A DNA stretch of 64,000 nt from Sphingopyxis sp. H073 (GTDB taxonomy: Bacteria; Pseudomonadota; Alphaproteobacteria; Sphingomonadales; Sphingomonadaceae), in contig NZ_LNSG01000001.1 in assembly GCF_001468395.1 (NCBI RefSeq), positions 62,001 to 126,000 on the forward strand. Reading direction: 5' to 3'. The position numbers were made by a program, and so were the translations under genes. The notes below the pieces were generated by a model. It had not been told where the DNA came from. It saw nothing but the letters and a program-made list of their open reading frames with translations, and did no database searches. Numbering within the stretch: the first letter of the stretch is position 1; each line of letters opens with the position of its first letter. This document shows, piece after piece, positions 18,537 to 27,734 of this stretch.

Positions 18537-19451
18537 TCAGGCTCCCGTCTTGCGTTCGAGCGCGTCCCTGGCGAGTTCGCCGATGCCGCCGAGCGTGCCG
18601 ATCAGCTGCGTCGCCTCGACCGGGAAGAGGATCGTCTTGCTGTTCGGGCTGGTCGCGAACTGGCTCACCGCTTCGACATATTTCTGCGCGATGAAGTAAT
18701 TGATCGCCTGCGCGTTGCCGCTGGCGATCGCCTCGCTCACCATCTGCGTCGCTTTCGCTTCGGCCTCGGCCTCGCGTTCGCGCGCCTCGGCGTCGCGGAA
18801 GGCGGCTTCACGGCGACCTTCGGCTTCGAGGATCTGGCTCTGCTTCTGCCCCTCGGCGCGCAGGATTTCCGACGCGCGGCTGCCCTCGGCCTCGAGGATG
18901 TTGGCGCGCTTCTCGCGCTCGGCCTTCATCTGCCGCGCCATCGCGTTCGAAATGTCGGCGGGCGGGCGGATGTCCTTGATCTCGACGCGGGTGATCTTGA
19001 CCCCCCAAGGCGTCGTCGCATCGTCGACGACGTGCAGCAGCCGGGTGTTGATCTCGTCGCGCTTCGACAGCGTTTCGTCGAGGTCCATCGAACCCATCAC
19101 GGTGCGCAGGTTCGTCGTCGTCAGGTTCATGATCGAGAGATAAAGGTCGCTCACCTCATAGGCGGCCTTCGCGGCGTCGAGCACCTGGAAGAAGACGACG
19201 CCGTCGACCGCGACCATCGCATTGTCCTTGGTGATGATCTCCTGCCCCGGAATGTCGAGCACCTGTTCCATCATGTTCACCTTGCGCCCGACGCGGTCGA
19301 AGATCGGCATGATGAAGTTGAGGCCGGGCTGCGCGGTGTGGGTGAAGCGGCCGAAGCGTTCGATGGTGTAGGCGTAGCCCTGCCGGACGGGCGTCAGCGC
19401 CCAGATCAGGAACACCAGAGCCAGAACCACCAGCGCGAGCGCGAATTCCAT
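18537..19451 (-). CDS. SPFH/band 7 (stomatin, paraslipin-like QmcA) protein
   Basis: 304 residues: one N-terminal membrane helix (about 3-20), then an SPFH/band 7 domain starting VRQGYAYTIERFGRF and running to about residue 185, then an Ala/Glu/Arg-rich coiled coil (RAEGQKQSQILEAEGRREAA) and a short C-terminal tail. This is the paraslipin/QmcA type, which forms large oligomers on the inner membrane and works with NfeD, encoded next in the operon. It is likely a scaffold for membrane protease or lipid microdomains. Confidence 0.92.
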   Translation of the reverse strand: MEFALALVVLALVFLIWALTPVRQGYAYTIERFGRFTHTAQPGLNFIMPIFDRVGRKVNMMEQVLDIPGQEIITKDNAMVAVDGVVFFQVLDAAKAAYEVSDLYLSIMNLTTTNLRTVMGSMDLDETLSKRDEINTRLLHVVDDATTPWGVKITRVEIKDIRPPADISNAMARQMKAEREKRANILEAEGSRASEILRAEGQKQSQILEAEGRREAAFRDAEAREREAEAEAKATQMVSEAIASGNAQAINYFIAQKYVEAVSQFATSPNSKTILFPVEATQLIGTLGGIGELARDALERKTGA

Positions 19452-19535
19452 CGATCATCCCCTCTTGCAAGATTGCGTCGTTGCAAACCCGCTTCCTTAT
19501 TGCGGCAATGCTGCGGGTGCGCCACAGAAAAGAGC

Positions 19536-20345
19536 ATGACGACCGACGCCGCACCGCACCGCTCGCTGCTCTATGTCCCCGGATCGAACGCGCGCGCGCT
19601 CGAAAAGGCCCAGGGGCTCGCCGCCGACCTGCTGATCATCGACCTTGAGGATGCGGTACCCGCGGACCGCAAGATCGAGGCGCGCGAGGCGATGTGCCGC
19701 GCGGTCGAGGCGGGCTATCCCGGCAAGCGTATCGCGGTGCGCGTCAACGCGACCGGAAGCTGGGAACAGGAGGCCGACATCACGGCGCTCTACGGCCTTG
19801 CGCTCGACGCGGTGGTGCTGCCGAAGGTCGATGCGGTCGCCGATCTGGATCCGGTGCGCGCGCTGGGCGTGCCGATCCTGGCGATGATCGAGACGCCGGT
19901 CGCCATCTATGCCGCGCGCGACATTGCAGCAGATCGGGCCGTTGTGGGCCTGATCGCCGGTCTTAACGATCTGGCGCATGAATTGAAGCTGCCGGACGGC
20001 ATGGATCGCAGCGCGATGAGCGTCGCGATCCAGACCATCGTGCTTGCGGCACGCGCGGCCGGCGTCTGGGCGTTCGACGGCGTATATAACGCGCTCGACG
20101 ATGCGGCGGGCTTCGCCGCTGAAGCGGCCGAGGCTCGACGGCTCGGTTTCGACGGCAAGACGCTGATACACCCGTCGCAGGTCGACCCGTGCAACGCTGC
20201 CTTCGCGCCGTCGGCGCGCGAGATTGCCGAGGCCGAGGCGCTGATCGCTGCTGCGACCGGCGGCGCGCAGCGGCACGAAGGGCGGATGATCGAGGATATG
20301 CACGTCGCGGCGGCGCGCGCGCTGCTGGAGCGAGCGGGGCGGTAG
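19536..20345 (+). CDS. HpcH/HpaI aldolase / citrate lyase (CitE-like) family protein
   Basis: 269-residue CitE-like TIM-barrel enzyme acting on a CoA thioester. Visible are RSLLYVPGSNARALEKA at the N-terminus, the acidic IDLEDAV (Mg2+ and substrate site), RVNATGSWE (CoA-contacting Arg), LPKVD, and MIETPVAI with the second metal-binding Glu. GFDGKTLIHPSQ follows near the end. Members are malyl-CoA/citramalyl-CoA lyases or malyl-CoA thioesterases; without citD/citF neighbours it is not a citrate lyase subunit. The ATG at 19536 gives the family N-terminus; the long upstream frame is a shadow of the SPFH gene. Confidence 0.88.
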   Translation: MTTDAAPHRSLLYVPGSNARALEKAQGLAADLLIIDLEDAVPADRKIEAREAMCRAVEAGYPGKRIAVRVNATGSWEQEADITALYGLALDAVVLPKVDAVADLDPVRALGVPILAMIETPVAIYAARDIAADRAVVGLIAGLNDLAHELKLPDGMDRSAMSVAIQTIVLAARAAGVWAFDGVYNALDDAAGFAAEAAEARRLGFDGKTLIHPSQVDPCNAAFAPSAREIAEAEALIAAATGGAQRHEGRMIEDMHVAAARALLERAGR

Positions 20346-20413
20346 CGGCTGCCGTTCGTCGTTCGACGAACGCGACTTGTCTGTCGGTGGCGGAAATGCC
20401 ATGCGGCAGCCCC

Positions 20414-21916
20414 ATGAAAATCACGAAATTCCATGCCGCTATCGCGGCCGTCGCCCTTGTCGCCGTCGCTCCTGCCGTTTCCGCCGCTCCCGCCAAGCGC
20501 GACGCGCCGGTGACCGAGGCCGAGCTTGCCGATCATATAAAAATCCTGTCGAGCGATGCCTTCGAAGGCCGCGCCCCCGGGACAGAGGGCGAGGATCGCA
20601 CGATCGCCTATGTCGTCGGCGAGTGGGCGAAGCTCGGGCTCGAACCCGTTCCGGGCAGCGCGACGCCCTGGCTGCAGGGCGTGCCGCTGATCGAGACGCA
20701 GGCGACGGGTGGGACAGCGACGTTCAGGCTGAAAGGCAGCGATCTCGGCGTTGGTGCAGACGGCGTACTGCTGACCGGGCGCGATACCAAAGTCTCGCTG
20801 GCAAACCTGCCGGTCGTGTTCGTCGGCTATGGCCTTGACGGCGCGGGCAAGGTCAATGCCGACGTCAGCGGCAAGGTCGCCGTGATGCTCTATGACAATG
20901 CGCCTTTCGGCGAGAATCTTCCGCGCTATCGCGAACGGCGGCAGAAGCTGGCCGATGCGGGTGCGAGCGCGGTGCTGGTCGTTGCCACCGATGACGCGTT
21001 GTGGAGCCAGCTCCAGAGTTCAGTCGGCGGCAAAGCAACGCGCCTTGCTTCAGCCGCGCCGGGCGCACCCGTAACAGGCTTCCTGTCGCCCACGGCCGCC
21101 GATACGCTGTTCCAGAAGGCGGGACAGGATGGAGCCGCGCTTCGCGCCGCAGCAAAGGCGGCCGATTACAAGGGCGCGGCGCTCCCCGCGACCGCGGACT
21201 TCGCCACGACCTCGGTCGTGCGCGCCTACGAGAGCAACAATATCATCGCAAAGCTGCCGGGCGCGAAGCCCGACGGCAAGGCGGTGCTGTTCCTCGGCCA
21301 TTGGGATCATCTCGGCATCTGCGCGCCCGACGATCCCAAGGACCGAATCTGCAACGGTGCGGTCGACAACGCGAGCGGGATTGCGGTGCTGACCGCGGTC
21401 GCAAAGCGCCTCGCGAGCGGGAAGCGCCCCGACCGCGACATCTATTTCATGGCGACGACCGCCGAGGAAAAAGGCCTGCTCGGCGCGCACTGGTTCGCCG
21501 ACCATCCGGTGGTGCCGCTCGCCGACATCACCGTCGCGCTCAACATCGACACGATTGCCATCTCGCCGCGCGGTACCCCCGTCGCGACGATCGGGCGCGG
21601 CAAGCCCGCCTATGACGCGGTGGTGCGCGCCGCCGCGACGAAGCTCGGCCGCAAACTCGACGAGGATGGCGAGGCCGACGCCTTCGTCCAGCGGCAAGAC
21701 GGCTGGGCGCTGGGTGCGAAGGGTGTCACTTCGCTGATGGTCGGTGGCAGCTTCTCGGACATGCCGCTGCTCGAGAAATTCCTCGAAAGCGACTATCACG
21801 GTACCAGCGACGAATTTTCGGACAAGGTGCCGCTCGGCGGCGCGGCGGAGGATGCGGACCTGCACGTCGCGCTCGGGCGCGTGTTCGCCGATACGAAGCT
21901 GTGGCCGGGAAAGTAA
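20414..21916 (+). CDS. M28-family metallopeptidase, exported
   Basis: 500 residues with a Sec signal peptide (hydrophobic residues 6-24 ending VSAAPAK). A protease-associated domain lies in the middle (VNADVSGKVAVMLYDNAP...), and an M28 Zn-aminopeptidase domain follows. Its metal ligands are visible: His in LGHWDH, Asp in VDNASG, the catalytic Glu pair in TAEEKG, Asp in LNIDT, and the C-terminal His in SDYHGTSDEF. The set is complete, so it should be an active periplasmic or secreted di-zinc exopeptidase. In-frame ATGs 15-18 codons upstream are possible but would spoil the signal peptide. Confidence 0.9.
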   Translation: MKITKFHAAIAAVALVAVAPAVSAAPAKRDAPVTEAELADHIKILSSDAFEGRAPGTEGEDRTIAYVVGEWAKLGLEPVPGSATPWLQGVPLIETQATGGTATFRLKGSDLGVGADGVLLTGRDTKVSLANLPVVFVGYGLDGAGKVNADVSGKVAVMLYDNAPFGENLPRYRERRQKLADAGASAVLVVATDDALWSQLQSSVGGKATRLASAAPGAPVTGFLSPTAADTLFQKAGQDGAALRAAAKAADYKGAALPATADFATTSVVRAYESNNIIAKLPGAKPDGKAVLFLGHWDHLGICAPDDPKDRICNGAVDNASGIAVLTAVAKRLASGKRPDRDIYFMATTAEEKGLLGAHWFADHPVVPLADITVALNIDTIAISPRGTPVATIGRGKPAYDAVVRAAATKLGRKLDEDGEADAFVQRQDGWALGAKGVTSLMVGGSFSDMPLLEKFLESDYHGTSDEFSDKVPLGGAAEDADLHVALGRVFADTKLWPGK

Positions 21917-21922
21917 TTTCCT

Positions 21923-21997
21923 CGTCATTGCGAGCGACGCGAAGCAATCCAGGGTGGGTACGCTACCCTGGATTGCTTCGCGTCGCTCGCAATGACG
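21923..21997. repeat. Perfect 32-bp inverted repeat, family D, copy 1
   Basis: Arms at 21923-21954 and 21966-21997 are exact reverse complements (start CGTCATTGCGAGCGACGCGA), with an 11-nt loop. It sits between the convergent M28 peptidase and DAHP synthase genes, where it can terminate both transcripts. A related but asymmetric copy is at 35517-35598. This 'CGTCATTGCGAG' palindrome is a widespread dispersed element in many bacteria. Confidence 0.9.
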
Positions 21998-22004
21998 GGC
22001 CTTG

Positions 22005-23378
22005 TCAGGCCGCCTGCTTGGCGCGCTCCGACATCTCCTGATTCAGCATCTCTGCCAGTAGGAAAGCAAGCTCGAGGCTCTGCCCCGCGTTGAGACGCGG
22101 GTCGCAATGCGTGTGATAACGGTCGGCCAGATCCATCTGGGTCACATCCATCGCGCCGCCGGTGCATTCGGTGACATTCTGGCCGGTCATCTCGATATGG
22201 ATGCCGCCGCCATGCGTGCCCTCGGCGCGGTGGACGGCGAAGAAGCCGCGCACTTCGGCGAGGATGCGTTCGAACGGGCGCGTCTTGTAGCCGTTGTTCG
22301 TCTTGATGACATTGCCGTGCATCGGGTCGCACGACCAGACGACGGGATGCCCCGCCTCCTTCACCGCACGGACGAGCTTGGGCAGATGCGCCTCGATCTT
22401 GTCATGGCCATAGCGGGTGATCAGCGTCATCCGGCCGGGGATGCGGTTCGGGTTCAGCGTGTCGAGCAGGCGCAGCAGCACGTCGGGCTCGAGGCTCGGG
22501 CCGCACTTCATGCCGATCGGATTGCCGACGCCGCGCAGATATTCGACATGCGCCGACCCCTCGAAGCGGGTGCGGTCGCCGATCCACAGGAAATGGCCGG
22601 ACAGGCCGTACCAGCCGCCGGTCAGGCTGTCCTGCCGCGTCAGCGCCTGCTCATAGGGGAGCAGCAGCGCCTCGTGGCTGGTGTAGAAGCTGGTGCCCTT
22701 GATCTGCGGCACCGTTTCGGGGGTCACGCCGCAGGCTTCCATGAAGGCCAATGCTTCGGAAATCCGCGCCGCGGTTTCCTGATATTTCTTGGCCCAGGGG
22801 CTGCGGTCCATGAAGTCGTGCGTCCAGGCGTTGACCTGATGCAGGTTGGCATAGCCGCCGTTCGCGAAGGCGCGCAGCAGATTGAGGGTCGCCGCAGACT
22901 GGTTGTACGCCTTGACCATGCGCTGCGGATCGGGCGCGCGGCCGCCGGCCTCGAACGCGATGTCGTTGATGATGTCGCCGCGATAGCTCGGCAGTTCGAC
23001 GCCGTTCACCTCTTCCATGTCGGCCGAGCGCGGCTTCGCGAACTGGCCCGCCATGCGGCCGAGCTTCACCACCGGCATTTTCGACGCGAAGGTCAGCACG
23101 ACCGCCATCTGGAGCAGCACGCGGAAGGTGTCGCGGATGTTGTTCGGGTGGAATTCGGCGAAGCTCTCCGCACAGTCGCCGCCCTGGAGCAGGAAAGCCT
23201 TGCCCTCTGCCACGCGGCCGAGGTCGGCGGTCAGATCGCGTGCCTCGCCCGCAAAGACGAGCGGCGGATAGCCCGCGAGTTCCTTTTCGGCCGCCGCGAG
23301 GGCCGCTTCGTCGTTGTAGATCGGGAGCTGGCGGGCCTCGTGCGAGCGCCAGCTGTGCGGTTGCCATTGTTTCGTCAT
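22005..23378 (-). CDS. aroG: Class II 3-deoxy-7-phosphoheptulonate synthase (DAHP synthase)
   Basis: First step of the shikimate pathway: condenses phosphoenolpyruvate and erythrose 4-phosphate to DAHP. The 457 residues are clearly class II (plant/Mycobacterium AroG type), unrelated in length to the ~350-residue class I. Visible are the metal-binding Cys in [50 protein letters not shown] and [15 protein letters not shown] with further ligands. Metal-dependent, cytosolic. The preceding 263 bp up to the next divergent gene is relatively AT-rich and should hold both promoters. Confidence 0.95.
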   Translation of the reverse strand: MTKQWQPHSWRSHEARQLPIYNDEAALAAAEKELAGYPPLVFAGEARDLTADLGRVAEGKAFLLQGGDCAESFAEFHPNNIRDTFRVLLQMAVVLTFASKMPVVKLGRMAGQFAKPRSADMEEVNGVELPSYRGDIINDIAFEAGGRAPDPQRMVKAYNQSAATLNLLRAFANGGYANLHQVNAWTHDFMDRSPWAKKYQETAARISEALAFMEACGVTPETVPQIKGTSFYTSHEALLLPYEQALTRQDSLTGGWYGLSGHFLWIGDRTRFEGSAHVEYLRGVGNPIGMKCGPSLEPDVLLRLLDTLNPNRIPGRMTLITRYGHDKIEAHLPKLVRAVKEAGHPVVWSCDPMHGNVIKTNNGYKTRPFERILAEVRGFFAVHRAEGTHGGGIHIEMTGQNVTECTGGAMDVTQMDLADRYHTHCDPRLNAGQSLELAFLLAEMLNQEMSERAKQAA

Positions 23379-23641
23379 ATCGACCGTCTTCTACGCCAAT
23401 TTCGATCCAAACGCGAATCGCCAGCCGCCATGAAGCCTATGCCCATGGGAAGCAAGCAAGAGTGATTAAATTAGCCGAGAGGAGTATTTTGCGCAGCGAA
23501 GCTTTTCTCTTCTGCCAGAAAATGATAGTTTATTTCAGATTTTTGTAGGTCCATGCCGATTTTTCATCAAGGCGTTGGGCAATCGGTAACGTTATCGGCC
23601 TAGTGGTCCGCTTGGGGACCGTACCGTAAAAGTCGTTGGAT

Positions 23642-24319
23642 ATGGCCAATTTCGATCCGGCCTGGTTCGGTTATGGGGCTCTTGTCGCGCTGCTCGCGGC
23701 CAGTTTCGTCGCGCGCGTCAATCACGTCCGTTTCGGCCTTGCCATCGCCGCGCTGCTCGCGCTGCCTGTCGCGCTCTATGGCTGGCGCGGAACGCTGTTC
23801 ACGCTGCTGATCCTCGCGATCCTCCTCGTGAACCTGGGCTTGATCGCACGCCTGTGGCTGCAGGGATCGCAAGTCCGCTTCTCGCCCGAGGAACAGGAAT
23901 TGCGCGACCTTCATTTCAAGGGCCTGCCGCCTGCGACCGCGCGGGCGCTGATCGACGAGGGCTTCTGGATTTCGGCCAAGCGCGGCGAAGTGCTGATCCG
24001 CGAAAATGAAGCCGCTCCCTGCCTTTTCTATCTTGCCGAGGGGCGGGCGGCGATCCGCCGCGACGGCGCCGACGTCGGCGCGCTTGCCGACGGCGCACTG
24101 ATCGGCGAGGCGACGGTGCTCGACGGCGCCCACGCGACGGGAACCGTCGTGCTGACCAGCAACGCGCGGCTGTGGTTCATCCCCGCTGCCGGGCTACGCG
24201 CCTATCTGGGGACGCACCCCGATGTCGCGGGGGCACTCCACGAGGGATTCGCGCGGGCGCTCCGCGGAAAGCTGGCGAGCGCGAATGGCCGCATTGCAGG
24301 CGCCGCGTCGCTGTCCTAG
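23642..24319 (+). CDS. Membrane protein with cyclic-nucleotide-binding domain
   Basis: 225 residues. Three hydrophobic segments lie at about residues 9-25, 31-46 and 50-70, followed by a soluble domain (about 100-200) with the cNMP-binding beta-roll pattern: RGEVLIRENEAAPCLFYLAEGRA, DGALIGEATVL with the Glu of the phosphate-binding cassette, and GTVVLTSNARLWFIPAAGLR. There is no helix-turn-helix, so it is not a Crp-type regulator. It is probably an inner-membrane sensor or a POPDC-like protein. The ATG at 23642 is preferred to a TTG 6 bp upstream. Function unknown. Confidence 0.78.
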   Translation: MANFDPAWFGYGALVALLAASFVARVNHVRFGLAIAALLALPVALYGWRGTLFTLLILAILLVNLGLIARLWLQGSQVRFSPEEQELRDLHFKGLPPATARALIDEGFWISAKRGEVLIRENEAAPCLFYLAEGRAAIRRDGADVGALADGALIGEATVLDGAHATGTVVLTSNARLWFIPAAGLRAYLGTHPDVAGALHEGFARALRGKLASANGRIAGAASLS

Positions 24320-24364
24320 GATCGCTGCCTTCGATCTGTAATCGGCAGGCTCTACGCGGCATTT

Positions 24365-24712
24365 ATGACATTGACACTCTATGGCATTCCGAACTGTGAC
24401 ACGGTTAAAAAGGCGCGCCGCTGGCTCGACGATCACGGTGTCGCTTATGACTTTCACGATTATCGCAAGGACGGGCTCGACGCGGCGCGGCTGCAGGGCT
24501 GGATCGACACGCTTGGCTGGGAGAAACTGCTCAACCGGAGTGGTACGACCTTTCGCAAGCTGCCCGAAGCCGCGAAGGAAGGGCTGGGCGCCACATCGGC
24601 GAAGGCGCTGATGCTCGACCAGCCCGCGATGATCCGCCGCCCGCTCGTCGATGCCGACGGCGATCTCAGCGTCGGATTTTCGGCCGACGACTGGCAGCGG
24701 CGTTTTGCATGA
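24365..24712 (+). CDS. ArsC/Spx/YffB-family thioredoxin-fold protein
   Basis: 115-residue ArsC-fold protein of the YffB/Spx branch. The N-terminal Cys lies in GIPNCDTVKKA (C11), followed by HDYRKDGL, LLNRSGTTFRKL and the MIRRPLVD motif near the C-terminus. YffB-type proteins lack the full arsenate reductase Cys set, and no ars genes are nearby. They are thought to be glutathione- or thiol-dependent reductases of unknown substrate. The ATGA overlap couples it to the GDPD gene downstream. Confidence 0.85.
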   Translation: MTLTLYGIPNCDTVKKARRWLDDHGVAYDFHDYRKDGLDAARLQGWIDTLGWEKLLNRSGTTFRKLPEAAKEGLGATSAKALMLDQPAMIRRPLVDADGDLSVGFSADDWQRRFA

Positions 24713-25782
24713 TCCGCTGGCTCGCTGCGCTGCTCGCGCTTTCGCTTGCCGGATGCGGGGCTGATCCCGTGGCGGCCGAACCGACGCTCGACGGTCAGCC
24801 GCCGATCGTCATCGCGCATCGCGGCGCGTCGGGCGAACGGCCCGAGCATACGCTGGCGAGCTACCGCCTCGCGATCGAGCTTGGCGCCGACTTTATCGAG
24901 CCTGACCTCGTGCTGACCAAGGACGGCGTTCTCGTCGCGCGGCACGAGAACGAGATTTCGGAGACGACCGACGTTGCCGATCATCCCGAATTTGCGGGTC
25001 GAAAGGCGATGAAAACGATCGACGGCAAGCCGGTGACGGGCTGGTTTACCGAGGATTTCACGCTCGCCGAACTCAAGACGCTGCGCGCGAAGGAGCGGTT
25101 GCCGCAGCTTCGCGGCACCGCGCACGACGGCGAATATGAGATCCCGACCTTCGCCGAAATCCTCGACCTTCTGGCCGAGACCAACAAGAGCCGGGTGAAG
25201 CCGGTGGGCGTCTATCCCGAAACCAAGCATCCGACCTATTTCGCGTCGATCGGCCTGCCGCACGAGGCGCCCTTGCTCGCGATCCTAGACCGATATGGCT
25301 ATCGCGGCCGCAAGGCGCCGGTGTTCATCCAGAGCTTCGAAGTCGCCAACCTGAAGGCGATCCGCGCGAAGAGCGACCTGCCGCTGATCCAGCTGATGGA
25401 CGGCGAGGGCGGTCCCGCCGACGATCCGAAGCTCAGTTATGCCGCGATGGCGACGCCGGCGGGGCTCAAGGCAGTCGCCGCCTATGCCGACGGGATCGGG
25501 CCATACAAGGAAATGATCATTCCGCGGAGCGCGCTCGGCACGCTCGGCGATCCGACCAGCCTCGTCCGCGACGCCCATACTGTGGGGCTCAAGGTCCATC
25601 CCTGGACGTTCCGCCGCGAGAATTATTTCCTGCCGCTCGCCGACAAGGGCGGGGTCGATCCCGCCGGGCACGGCGATCTGGCGGCCGAGATTCGCACCTA
25701 TGTGGCGACCGGTATCGACGGGCTGTTCAGCGACAATCCGCGCGAGGCGGTCCCCACGGTGAAGGAACGAGTCACGAAATGA
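24709..25782 (+). CDS. glpQ: Glycerophosphodiester phosphodiesterase, lipoprotein
   Basis: 357-residue GlpQ-type enzyme that hydrolyses glycerophosphodiesters to glycerol 3-phosphate and an alcohol. The N-terminus has a lipobox (LSLAGCGAD, lipidated C16), so it is likely anchored in a membrane facing the periplasm. The catalytic start IAHRGASGERPEHT contains the paired active-site His and Glu, and EPDLVLTKDGVLVARHE carries the metal ligands and second His. GLKVHPWTFR and DGLFSDNPREA lie near the end. The length matches periplasmic GlpQ. It overlaps both neighbours by 4 bp, forming a three-gene operon. Confidence 0.93.
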   Translation: MIRWLAALLALSLAGCGADPVAAEPTLDGQPPIVIAHRGASGERPEHTLASYRLAIELGADFIEPDLVLTKDGVLVARHENEISETTDVADHPEFAGRKAMKTIDGKPVTGWFTEDFTLAELKTLRAKERLPQLRGTAHDGEYEIPTFAEILDLLAETNKSRVKPVGVYPETKHPTYFASIGLPHEAPLLAILDRYGYRGRKAPVFIQSFEVANLKAIRAKSDLPLIQLMDGEGGPADDPKLSYAAMATPAGLKAVAAYADGIGPYKEMIIPRSALGTLGDPTSLVRDAHTVGLKVHPWTFRRENYFLPLADKGGVDPAGHGDLAAEIRTYVATGIDGLFSDNPREAVPTVKERVTK

Positions 25783-26714
25783 CCGAGAAGACCCTTGGCC
25801 AAAGCGGGCTTTCGATCGAGCCTTTCGTGCTTGGCGGCAATGTCTTCGGGATGACCGCGGGCCGCGACGCGAGCTTCGCGATCCTCGACCGCTTCGCCGA
25901 ACGGGGCGGCGGGATGATCGACACCGCCGACGTCTATTCGGCATGGGTTCCCGGCCACAAGGGCGGCGAGTCCGAAAGCATGATCGGCGCCTGGCTGAAG
26001 GCGCGCGGCGCGCGCGACAAGATACTGATCGCGACCAAGGTCGGGATGATGCCCGGCGGCCTGAAGCCCGATCGCATCCGCGACGCGGCGCAAGGCTCGC
26101 TCGACCGGCTCGCTACCGACACGATCGACCTCTATTTCGCGCACAAGGACGATCCCGATGTGCCGCTGGACGAGGTGCTCGGCGCGTTCGCCGAGCTTGT
26201 CGATGCCGGTATGGTTCGCGCGATCGGCGCGTCCAACTATTCGGCCGACCGGCTGGCCGAGGCGCTGCGCGTTTCGGACGCAAATGGCCTGCCGCGCTAC
26301 ACGGTGGTGCAGCCCGAGCTCAACCTCCTCGACCGCGGACAATATGAGGGCGCGCTGCAAAAGCTTTGCATCGCGGAGGGGCTGGGGGTGGTCACCTATT
26401 TCAGCCTGGCCTCGGGCTATCTGTCGGGCAAGTACCGCACCAGCGACGATCTTGGCAAAAGCCCGCGCGGCGCGCGCGTCGGACGCTATCTCGAGGGCAA
26501 GGGGCCGATGGTGCTGACGGCGATGGAAGCCATCGCGGCCGAAACCGGCGCGACGCTGTCGCAGATCGCGCTCGCCTGGGTCGCCGCGCAGCCCGGCGTT
26601 ACGGCGCCGATCGCCAGCGCGACGACGGTCGAGCAGCTCGACGACATCATGGGAAGTCTGGACCTCGCGCTTACCGTTACGCAGCGCGCGGCGTTGACCG
26701 CCGCCGGAGCCTGA
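25779..26714 (+). CDS. Aldo/keto reductase
   Basis: 311-residue NADPH-type aldo/keto reductase of the YajO/Tas-like group. The (beta/alpha)8 barrel is marked by MIDTADVYSAW (catalytic Tyr), LIATKVGM (catalytic Lys), DLYFAHKDD (catalytic His) and RAIGASNYSADRL; the C-terminal cofactor site is near APIASATTVEQLDD. The substrate is not deducible. The ATG overlaps the glpQ stop, so the gene is translationally coupled. Confidence 0.92.
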   Translation: MTEKTLGQSGLSIEPFVLGGNVFGMTAGRDASFAILDRFAERGGGMIDTADVYSAWVPGHKGGESESMIGAWLKARGARDKILIATKVGMMPGGLKPDRIRDAAQGSLDRLATDTIDLYFAHKDDPDVPLDEVLGAFAELVDAGMVRAIGASNYSADRLAEALRVSDANGLPRYTVVQPELNLLDRGQYEGALQKLCIAEGLGVVTYFSLASGYLSGKYRTSDDLGKSPRGARVGRYLEGKGPMVLTAMEAIAAETGATLSQIALAWVAAQPGVTAPIASATTVEQLDDIMGSLDLALTVTQRAALTAAGA

Positions 26715-26770
26715 GCGGACGGGCGGATAAGGTTGGCAAACCGCGGTCGCATCGGCTAGACCCCCGCGCC

Positions 26771-27634
26771 ATGTCCACGACCCCCAAAACACTCACGCTC
26801 GACACCTCGACGAGCCGCGCCAACCCGACCCCGCAACCGATGAAGCGCCTGACGGTGCCGCGCATCCGCCAGCGCAAGGGCGGCGAGCCGATCGTCATGC
26901 TTACCGCCTACACCGTCCGCATGGCGCAGCTGCTCGACCCGCATTGCGACATGCTGCTCGTCGGCGATTCGCTCGCGCAGGTAATCTATGGCCTTCCGCA
27001 TACGGTCGGCGTGACGATGGACATGATGGCGCTGCACGGCGCCGCGGTCGTGCGCGGCAGCTATCACGCCGCGGTGATCGTCGACATGCCCTTTGGAAGT
27101 TACGAGGGCAGCCCGCAGCAGGCGTTCGACAATGCCGCGCGTCTGCTCAAGGAAACCGGCGCGGCGGCGGTGAAGGTCGAGGGCGGCAAGGTGCTCGCTC
27201 CGACGATCGAATTCCTGACCCAGCGCGGCATCCCCGTGATGGGGCATGTCGGGTTGACCCCGCAGGCGGTCAACATCCTCGGCGGCTATGGCGTGCGCGG
27301 CAAGAGCAAGGAGGAGGCGCGGTCGATTGTCGAGGACGCGGTCGCGGTGGCGCAGGCGGGCGCCTTTTCGATCGTCATCGAGGGCGTGCTCGAATCGATC
27401 GCGATCGAGATCACGAACAAGGTTGCCTGCCCGACGATCGGTATCGGCGCCTCGGCGCAATGCGATGGGCAGGTGCTGGTCACCGACGACATGCTCGGCA
27501 TGTTCGAACGCGTCCCCAAGTTCGTGAAACGCTACGGGACTTTGTCGGGCGCCGTTACCGAAGCGGTGAAGGATTATGCGGACGAAGTCAGGTCCCGTTC
27601 ATTCCCGACGGGGGATCAGATTTACGAAGGATGA
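26771..27634 (+). CDS. panB: 3-methyl-2-oxobutanoate hydroxymethyltransferase
   Basis: First step of pantothenate synthesis: hydroxymethylation of alpha-ketoisovalerate to ketopantoate with methylene-THF. 287 residues. Family motifs are MLTAYTVRMAQLLD, LLVGDSLAQVIYG (Mg2+ ligand Asp), VIVDMPFGSYEGS, VKVEGG, PVMGHVGLTPQ, the catalytic Glu in FSIVIEGVLE, and TIGIGASAQCDGQVLV. The first ~35 residues are extra and Thr/Pro-rich. panC is not in the window. The upstream open frame is a shadow. Confidence 0.96.
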   Translation: MSTTPKTLTLDTSTSRANPTPQPMKRLTVPRIRQRKGGEPIVMLTAYTVRMAQLLDPHCDMLLVGDSLAQVIYGLPHTVGVTMDMMALHGAAVVRGSYHAAVIVDMPFGSYEGSPQQAFDNAARLLKETGAAAVKVEGGKVLAPTIEFLTQRGIPVMGHVGLTPQAVNILGGYGVRGKSKEEARSIVEDAVAVAQAGAFSIVIEGVLESIAIEITNKVACPTIGIGASAQCDGQVLVTDDMLGMFERVPKFVKRYGTLSGAVTEAVKDYADEVRSRSFPTGDQIYEG

Positions 27635-27734
27635 GGCGCCGAGTGAAACGCTTGGCCTTTGCCAGCGCCGCCGCTAAGGAAGCGGCCGGCGGGCGCTGCT
27701 CATGCGGTGCCGGCGCTGGTTTATGGAGGTTTGA

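Noticed and set aside
19536-20345. Citrate lyase beta subunit (citE) as part of a citrate fermentation operon.
   Set aside because: No citD, citF, citC or transporter is adjacent; stand-alone CitE-like proteins usually act on other CoA esters.
23642-24319. Crp/Fnr-type transcription regulator.
   Set aside because: The protein ends after the cNMP-binding domain and starts with membrane helices; no helix-turn-helix is present.
24365-24712. Arsenate reductase.
   Set aside because: It has the YffB/Spx-type N-terminal sequence, and no arsenic resistance genes are nearby.
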